From positions 1,250,249-1,314,248 of the forward strand of contig NZ_LMNF01000001.1 in assembly GCF_001422485.1 (NCBI RefSeq): 64,000 nt of DNA, given 5' to 3'. The position numbers were made by a program, and so were the translations under genes. The DNA comes from Agreia sp. Leaf283 (GTDB taxonomy: Bacteria > Actinomycetota > Actinomycetes > Actinomycetales > Microbacteriaceae). This document shows positions 59,886 to 64,000 of this stretch, in pieces. Every line of letters starts with the position of its first letter. Position 1 is the stretch's first letter. The notes under the pieces were generated by a model. The model was not told where the DNA came from, searched no databases, and saw only the letters and a list, made by a program, of their open reading frames with translations.

Positions 59886-60776
59886 GTGCTCGATGCCCGG
59901 CGCCTGCGCATCCTGCGCGAACTCAAGATTCGCGGCACCCTCGCCGAGGTCGCGACGGCCATGAACTTCAGTCCGTCGTCGGTGTCCCAGCAGCTCGCCC
60001 TGCTCGAGAAGGAGACCGGCGTCGAGCTGCTGCGCAAGGTCGGCCGACGCGTGCAGCTCACCCCGCAGGCCGAGATCCTCGTGACCCAGACGGCGTCGAT
60101 GCTCGAGATCCTCGAGCGCGCCGAGGCCACGCTTGCCGCGTCATTGACCGCCGTCACCGGAACCGTACGCGTCGCCGTGTTCCAGTCGGCGGCCCTGGCC
60201 CTGATGCCGGATGCGCTGAGCCTTATGCGCTCCCGCTATCCCGAGGTGCGGGTCGAGATGGTGCAGCGTGAGCCCGAAACCGCGCTCTACGAGACCTGGG
60301 CCCGCGACTTCGACATGGTGGTCGCCGAGGAGTACCCGGCCCACGCGGCGCCGCGGCATCCGGAGCTCGACAAGAAGCGGCTCACGTCCGATGCCGTCTC
60401 TCTCGCCGTTCCGCCGACCTCGCGGCAGATCCATGCGGTCGTGTCGATCCAGGATGCGCGGGACCTTCCCTGGGTGATGGAGCCGGCGGGCGCCGCGTCT
60501 CGGCACTGGGCGCTGCAGCAGTGTCGCATCGCCGGTTTCGAGCCCGATGTGCGCTACGAGACCGCCGACCTGCAGGCGCAGATCCGTCTGATCGAGTCGG
60601 GGAACGCGGTCGCGCTGATGCCCGAGCTCGTATGGGCGGGGCGCGAGACGAGCTGCCTGCTCATCGATCTGCCGGGGGATGCGCGCCGATCGATCTTCAC
60701 CTCGGTGCGCGACAGCGGGTCGCACCACCCGGCGACGCTGGCGTTCCGCGAGGTGCTCGAAGAGGTGGCGGCGTAG
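59886..60776 (+). CDS. LysR family transcriptional regulator (probable putA regulator)
   Basis: 296 aa. N-terminal winged helix LREL-KIRGTLAEVATAMNFSPSSVSQQ region and dimer helix, then a periplasmic-binding-like effector domain (VRVAVFQSAALALMPDAL, TADLQAQIRLIESGNAVAL with A for E context). GTG 59886 begins the fold (MLDARRLRIL). Divergent from putA, so it probably activates proline degradation in response to proline or a derivative; this is inferred from position. Confidence 0.88.
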   Translation: MLDARRLRILRELKIRGTLAEVATAMNFSPSSVSQQLALLEKETGVELLRKVGRRVQLTPQAEILVTQTASMLEILERAEATLAASLTAVTGTVRVAVFQSAALALMPDALSLMRSRYPEVRVEMVQREPETALYETWARDFDMVVAEEYPAHAAPRHPELDKKRLTSDAVSLAVPPTSRQIHAVVSIQDARDLPWVMEPAGAASRHWALQQCRIAGFEPDVRYETADLQAQIRLIESGNAVALMPELVWAGRETSCLLIDLPGDARRSIFTSVRDSGSHHPATLAFREVLEEVAA

Positions 60777-60813
60777 GGCGCCCCGTTGCCTGAGCTTGTC
60801 GAAGGGCCCCCGT

Positions 60814-60870
60814 TCCCTGAGCTTGTCGAAGGGGCGCCGTCGAGGAGTGTCCCTTCGACAGGCTCAGGGA
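60814..60870. repeat. Stem-loop form of the dispersed repeat, copy 1
   Basis: TCCCTGAGCTTGTCGAAGGG (60814-60833), 17-nt loop, CCCTTCGACAGGCTCAGGGA (60851-60870); one mismatch in the 20-bp stem. It lies between the LysR gene and the small membrane protein gene and overlaps the latter's stop. A further diverged copy lies at about 60787. Confidence 0.85.
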
Positions 60871-61079
60871 ACGGGCGGGGCGGGTGGCGCCGGCGGCGCC
60901 GGCGGCTGAGGTCCCGGGTTCGTGGCGGGGCGGTACTGCTCGAGCCACAGCTGGTGCTTGTAGAGGGCAGACGCGACGGCCGAACGGATCACCATGTAGA
61001 GAACGAGTGCGCCGATCGCGAGACCGACGACGTAGGCGAGGAATGACGAGAAGACGAGGGCTTCTGAGTTCGCGATCAT
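60864..61079 (-). CDS. Small membrane protein with proline-rich tail
   Basis: 71 aa. One or two hydrophobic segments (FSSFLAYVVGLAIGALVLYM), then a basic/aromatic stretch (YKHQLWLEQYRP) and a PPAPPAPPAPP tail. The last codons and the TGA lie inside the dispersed repeat, so the tail seems shaped by the repeat. ATG 61079. Family not recognised; coding potential is judged from the regular membrane helix and start. Confidence 0.6.
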   Translation of the reverse strand: MIANSEALVFSSFLAYVVGLAIGALVLYMVIRSAVASALYKHQLWLEQYRPATNPGPQPPAPPAPPAPPVP

Positions 61080-61121
61080 GGGCTCAGCCTAGCCAGAGGT
61101 GATCTCGACACGTCGGCTCGT

Positions 61122-61178
61122 TCCCTGAGCTTGTCGAAGGGGCTCGGGCGAGGAGTTTCCCTTCGACAAGCTCAGGGA
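61122..61178. repeat. Stem-loop form of the dispersed repeat, copy 2
   Basis: TCCCTGAGCTTGTCGAAGGG (61122-61141) and its exact complement CCCTTCGACAAGCTCAGGGA (61159-61178) around a 17-nt loop. The loop (GCTCGGGCGAGGAGTTT) resembles that of copy 1 (GCGCCGTCGAGGAGTGT). Confidence 0.88.
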
Positions 61179-61230
61179 GCGGGCGGGGCGCTCAGGGAGC
61201 GGGCGGGGCGCTCAGGGAGCGGGCGGGGCG
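61171..61230. repeat. 20-bp tandem repeat, three exact copies
   Basis: CTCAGGGAGCGGGCGGGGCG at 61171, 61191 and 61211. It grows out of the right arm of the stem-loop and stops 4 bp before the zinc-protein stop codon. Confidence 0.88.
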
Positions 61231-61233
61231 CGC

Positions 61234-61632
61234 TCAGCGCTCGGCGGCTCGGGCGCAGGCTATGCAGAGCGTGGCCTCGGGGCGCGCGTCGAGCCGGGCG
61301 AAGCCGATCGGGCGGCCGCAGCGCGCGCAGACTCCGTAGCTCCCCGATGCGACGCGGTCGAGGGCCGCATCCACCGCCACCGACGCCGCCGCGAGCTCGC
61401 CGTGCACCCCGTGAATGCGCGACCACTCGCTCGACAGCGTCGGACCCTCCGGGTCGTGCTCGTCGTCGACCGACTCCGCGCCCCGGGCCTCGCGCACCTC
61501 GACGAGCGTCTGCGCCAGCCCGCCGAGTTCCGTGTCGATCTCGGCCCGGCGCTCGCGCAATCTCGCCTCGAGAAGCCGCAGTTCGGCATCCGTGAGCCCT
61601 GTCTCGAACGCCTCTGCTTGCACAGTACCCAT
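61234..61632 (-). CDS. TraR/DksA-type C4 zinc-finger protein
   Basis: 132 aa. Coiled-coil N-terminal half (ELRLLEARLRERRAEIDTEL) and a C-terminal CxxC-N17-CxxC finger (CARCGRPIG ... CIAC). Related to DksA/TraR, which enter the RNA polymerase secondary channel; the DksA acidic tip DxxDxA is not evident, so it may be a YteA/DksA-like protein of other role. ATG 61632. Confidence 0.85.
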   Translation of the reverse strand: MGTVQAEAFETGLTDAELRLLEARLRERRAEIDTELGGLAQTLVEVREARGAESVDDEHDPEGPTLSSEWSRIHGVHGELAAASVAVDAALDRVASGSYGVCARCGRPIGFARLDARPEATLCIACARAAER

Positions 61633-61678
61633 GGTCGCACGGTGCTGCGGGGCGGTGTCCCGTGGCTGAGCTCCGGTC

Positions 61679-61743
61679 GAGCGCGCCTTCAGCGAGCGAA
61701 CGCGCCGTCGACGGCGGCGCGTTCGCCCGTGAAGGGCGCGCTC
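61679..61743 (-). terminator. Long hairpin after the aminopeptidase P gene
   Basis: Inner arms GCGAACGCGCCG (61696-61707) and CGGCGCGTTCGC (61715-61726) with a 7-nt loop; outer arms GAGCGCGCCTTCA (61679-61691) and TGAAGGGCGCGCTC (61730-61743) with one bulge. It follows the minus-strand stop at 61772. Confidence 0.65.
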
Positions 61744-61771
61744 GGCGAGGCGAGCGACGAGGCGAGTGGCG

Positions 61772-63214
61772 CTACCGTGTCAGCGCGCGCACCCACGCCT
61801 CCACGTCGGCGACCTCCACGGGCAGGGCGCCCGAGAGGTTCTCGTAGCCCGACTCCGTGATGAGCAGGTCGTCCTCGATGCGCACGCCGATGCCGCGCAG
61901 CTCCTCGGGAAGGGTGAGGTCGTTCGCGTGGAAGTAGATGCCGGGCTCGACGGTGAGCACCATTCCCGGCACGAGGGGAGCGCGCAGGTAGAGCTCCTCG
62001 CTGGTCTTCGCGCAGTCGTGCACATCGAGTCCGAGGTGGTGGCCGTTGCCGCAGATGGCGTAGCGGCGGTGGTACTGCCCCTCGGGGCTCAGCGCCTCCT
62101 CCAGCGTGCCCGGCAGGATGCCCCAGCTGTGCAGACCGCGGGCGATCACGTCGTGCGCCGCCTGCTGGAAGTCGGAGAAGAGCCCACCCGGGCGCAGCAC
62201 GCTCAGCGCTGCTGCGCGCGCCTCGAGAACGAGCTCGTAGACCCGGCGCTGGGCCGGCGAGAACGTGCCGGATGCCGGGAAGACGCGCGTGACATCCGCC
62301 GTGTAGAGGGTGTCGACCTCGACGCCCGCATCGAGCAGCACGAGGTGGTCTTCGCTCACCGGGCCGTCGCTGCGCGACCAGTGCAGGGTGGCCGCGTTGG
62401 GCCCCGACCCCATGACCGTGGTGTAGCCGACGCCGTTCGCGCCCTGCCGCGAGTGCCGGTCGAACGTGGCCTGCAGCCAGCGCTCGCCGCCGCCCGCCAG
62501 CGCGGCCGGCAGCTCGGCGACCACGGCCGAGAAGCCCGCGACCGTGGCGTCGACGGCGGCGCGCAGCTGGGCGATCTCCCACTCGTCCTTTACGAGCTTC
62601 AGGTCTGACAGCGCCTGCTCGAGCAGCGGAGAAGGCTCGTCGATTCCAGCCTCCGACAGGGCGGGCTCGCTCGCACCGGCGCTCAGCACGGCGGTGTGGA
62701 TGGCGAGCAGGTCGTCGGGAAGCATGGCGAGCGAGCGCACGTCGATCTGCAGGGCCGACGCCCAGTCGTCGAGGCCGGGCGCCGCCCCGACCCAGAGCTC
62801 GCCGCGCAGCGCGTCGGTGTAGAAGGCCTCGTCGCCGGCGTAGGCCGGTTCGGTGAGGTAGAGCACGGCGTCGTGACCGGATGCGCCATCGCTGGCACTG
62901 CCCGGCCGCATGACGAGCACGGCCGCCTCGGCCGCGCATCCGGTGAGCCAGGCGAAGTCGCTGTGCGGACGGAAGCCGAACTCGGTGTCGTTCGAGCGCA
63001 CCGCGCTGCGCCCGCTCGCCACGACCAGCGTCTCGCGCGGGAATCTCGCCGAGAGCATTCGGCGGTGGTCGGCCGCCGCCTCTGCTGCTCCTGGCGTCAC
63101 CCGGGCGGTGCGATCGGGCTCGCCCCAGCCGCTCGCCATGAACTCGCGGAAGGCGTCGGAGGTGGGGAGCCGAGGCATCCGGGGGTCGCGCGGAGCGGGC
63201 GAAAGAGTAGTCAT
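61772..63214 (-). CDS. pepP: Xaa-Pro aminopeptidase (M24B, aminopeptidase P)
   Basis: 480 aa; removes N-terminal residues next to proline. Creatinase-like N-domain (about 30-220) and pita-bread catalytic domain (about 235-475) with metal ligands Asp (LLDAGVEVD, YTADVTRVF), His (NGHHLGLDVHD), Glu (LTVEPGIYFH) and Glu (GVRIEDDLL). ATG 63214 was chosen; the longer frame reads through the likely promoter. With M18 and PutA it supports use of proline-rich peptides. Confidence 0.92.
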   Translation of the reverse strand: MTTLSPAPRDPRMPRLPTSDAFREFMASGWGEPDRTARVTPGAAEAAADHRRMLSARFPRETLVVASGRSAVRSNDTEFGFRPHSDFAWLTGCAAEAAVLVMRPGSASDGASGHDAVLYLTEPAYAGDEAFYTDALRGELWVGAAPGLDDWASALQIDVRSLAMLPDDLLAIHTAVLSAGASEPALSEAGIDEPSPLLEQALSDLKLVKDEWEIAQLRAAVDATVAGFSAVVAELPAALAGGGERWLQATFDRHSRQGANGVGYTTVMGSGPNAATLHWSRSDGPVSEDHLVLLDAGVEVDTLYTADVTRVFPASGTFSPAQRRVYELVLEARAAALSVLRPGGLFSDFQQAAHDVIARGLHSWGILPGTLEEALSPEGQYHRRYAICGNGHHLGLDVHDCAKTSEELYLRAPLVPGMVLTVEPGIYFHANDLTLPEELRGIGVRIEDDLLITESGYENLSGALPVEVADVEAWVRALTR

Positions 63215-63397
63215 GACTGCAAAGTAGCCGGATCTGCGAACAGGTTTCAAGCTCGTTACAGCGCTGGCGACGATCTGTCCTGACCATGATCGCGAACGCA
63301 CCTATTCGTCCGTAGTTGTCACCTGGCTGACACCCTGCGACGGACTTTCTGCGCGGGAATTGACGAGCTGCGGCGCACTCCGGAACAGTGGGCGATC

Positions 63398-63784
63398 ATG
63401 AGCACCCCCTCCGACGCCTCCGCTGCCGCCGCCTCCCGCACCTTCGACGAATCGATCGACGACACGGTCTTCGACATGGTCTCGTCGACCGCCAGCGCGG
63501 TCTCGACGACGGCGCCGTCGCGGTTCCACTATCGCGAGGATCGCGGTGTGATCTGGGGCGACTACACGGGCGACACGGTGACGGTCGGACGGTTCAGCGG
63601 CTACCGCGACCGCGACGTGCTGCACGTCTCCTTCGTGCACCTGGGCACAGACGGAACCACCACCGCGGGCTCCGCGACTTCCGTCGTGAGCCGCACCGAC
63701 GACGGAGTGCTCGAGCTGACCGAGGACTTCGTGGGCCCCGACGGGGCCGACCACGTCAGCGTGTGCCGCGAGGTGCGCGCCTAG
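63398..63784 (+). CDS. Hypothetical lipocalin-like beta protein
   Basis: 128 aa. After 35 Ser/Ala-rich residues comes a beta-rich domain: FHYREDRGVIWGDYTGDTV, VGRFSGYRDRDVLHVSFVH, then a strand ending LELTEDFVG. Such proteins are widespread and sometimes labelled N-acetylglutamate synthase without support. ATG 63398. The 183-bp gap before it shows no clear element. Its end overlaps the next, convergent gene by 29 bp. Confidence 0.75.
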   Translation: MSTPSDASAAAASRTFDESIDDTVFDMVSSTASAVSTTAPSRFHYREDRGVIWGDYTGDTVTVGRFSGYRDRDVLHVSFVHLGTDGTTTAGSATSVVSRTDDGVLELTEDFVGPDGADHVSVCREVRA

Positions 63785-64000
63785 CGTTCTGGGCGCTCTC
63801 CGCACTCTTGGCCCGCTCGTCGCTGGTGCGCACGAACCGCGTCATTCCGTAGCGCTCGCCCGATTGCTGCAGGGTGTCGCTCGTCGCGGCGCCCATGCGC
63901 AGCGAGACGTTCGAGGTCATCTCGTCCATGATGAAGACGGTCACGGTGGCCTTGACCGACGGCCATTGCGCGAGTCGCGTGGCGACGAGGTCGTGGATGG
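63756..64000 (-). CDS. Partial protein, C-terminal 80 residues, cut by the window end
   Basis: The frame is open from 64000 to the TGA at 63756 (IHDLVATRLAQWPSVKATVT at the visible start, then VFIMDEMTSNVSLRMGAA). The last 25 residues are charged and low-complexity (ERAKSAESAQNARRAPRGTR). I do not recognise it. The start lies outside the window. Confidence 0.55.
   Translation of the reverse strand, partial: IHDLVATRLAQWPSVKATVTVFIMDEMTSNVSLRMGAATSDTLQQSGERYGMTRFVRTSDERAKSAESAQNARRAPRGTR

Noticed and set aside
1..64000. tRNA or rRNA genes
   Set aside because: No cloverleaf-like segment with GTTCGANTC and terminal CCA context, and no rRNA-like conserved sequence, was seen by eye; a covariance-model search would settle this.

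Overview
The window is GC-rich, densely coded and looks chromosomal. It suggests a Gram-positive actinobacterium, most likely of the family Microbacteriaceae. This is inferred from the many GTG starts, short or leaderless 5' ends, ATGA/GTGA stop-start overlaps, a DUF222-HNH protein, a bifunctional PutA, F420-type oxidoreductases and a dispersed intergenic repeat with the core CCTTCGACAGGCTCAGGGA. I see no rRNA, tRNA, CRISPR array, prophage or insertion sequence.

Layout. 0-16 kb: a receptor Ser/Thr kinase; a lipid-modifying aminoacyltransferase/esterase pair; a MacA/MacB-like three-gene export operon; a degenerate EAL-DICT protein; a cation diffusion facilitator; an alpha/beta hydrolase; a DUF222-HNH protein; a proline-rich membrane protein. 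16-33 kb: an island for nucleosides or other N-heterocycles. It has a BMP-type nucleoside ABC importer with an amidohydrolase, a GATase-like/deaminase/creatininase-family operon, and an NMT1-type ABC importer (permease domains fused) with a DeoD phosphorylase and a second deaminase. A LacI-family regulator gene lies at one edge. 33-40 kb: phosphoketolase and a complete fructose PTS operon (DeoR regulator, FruK, EIIABC, HPr). 40-50 kb: small regulator/enzyme pairs (HxlR-VOC, MarR-oxidoreductase), a Fic protein with a striking palindromic operator, oxidoreductases, a lactonase and a CYTH-CHAD protein. 50-55 kb: an amide-utilisation operon (formamidase family, APC permease, alpha/beta hydrolase) with a divergent FadR-type regulator. 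55-64 kb: peptide and proline catabolism (M18 aminopeptidase, PutA with a divergent LysR regulator, a TraR/DksA-type zinc protein, aminopeptidase P), then a gene cut by the window end.

How the parts work together. The most interesting unit is the 16-33 kb island. Four copies of one near-palindrome (consensus GCAAAnCGnTTTGC) lie only in its two divergent promoter regions, one of which also contains the lacI-family gene. Three operons therefore look like one regulon: two ABC importers bring in substrates, DeoD splits a nucleoside, and two paralogous TRZ/ATZ deaminases plus a creatininase-family and a GATase-like protein process the base. No known pathway matches the set exactly. A second theme is a group of long-stem inverted repeats placed at gene 3' ends, together with arrays of the dispersed repeat that occupy most convergent intergenic gaps.
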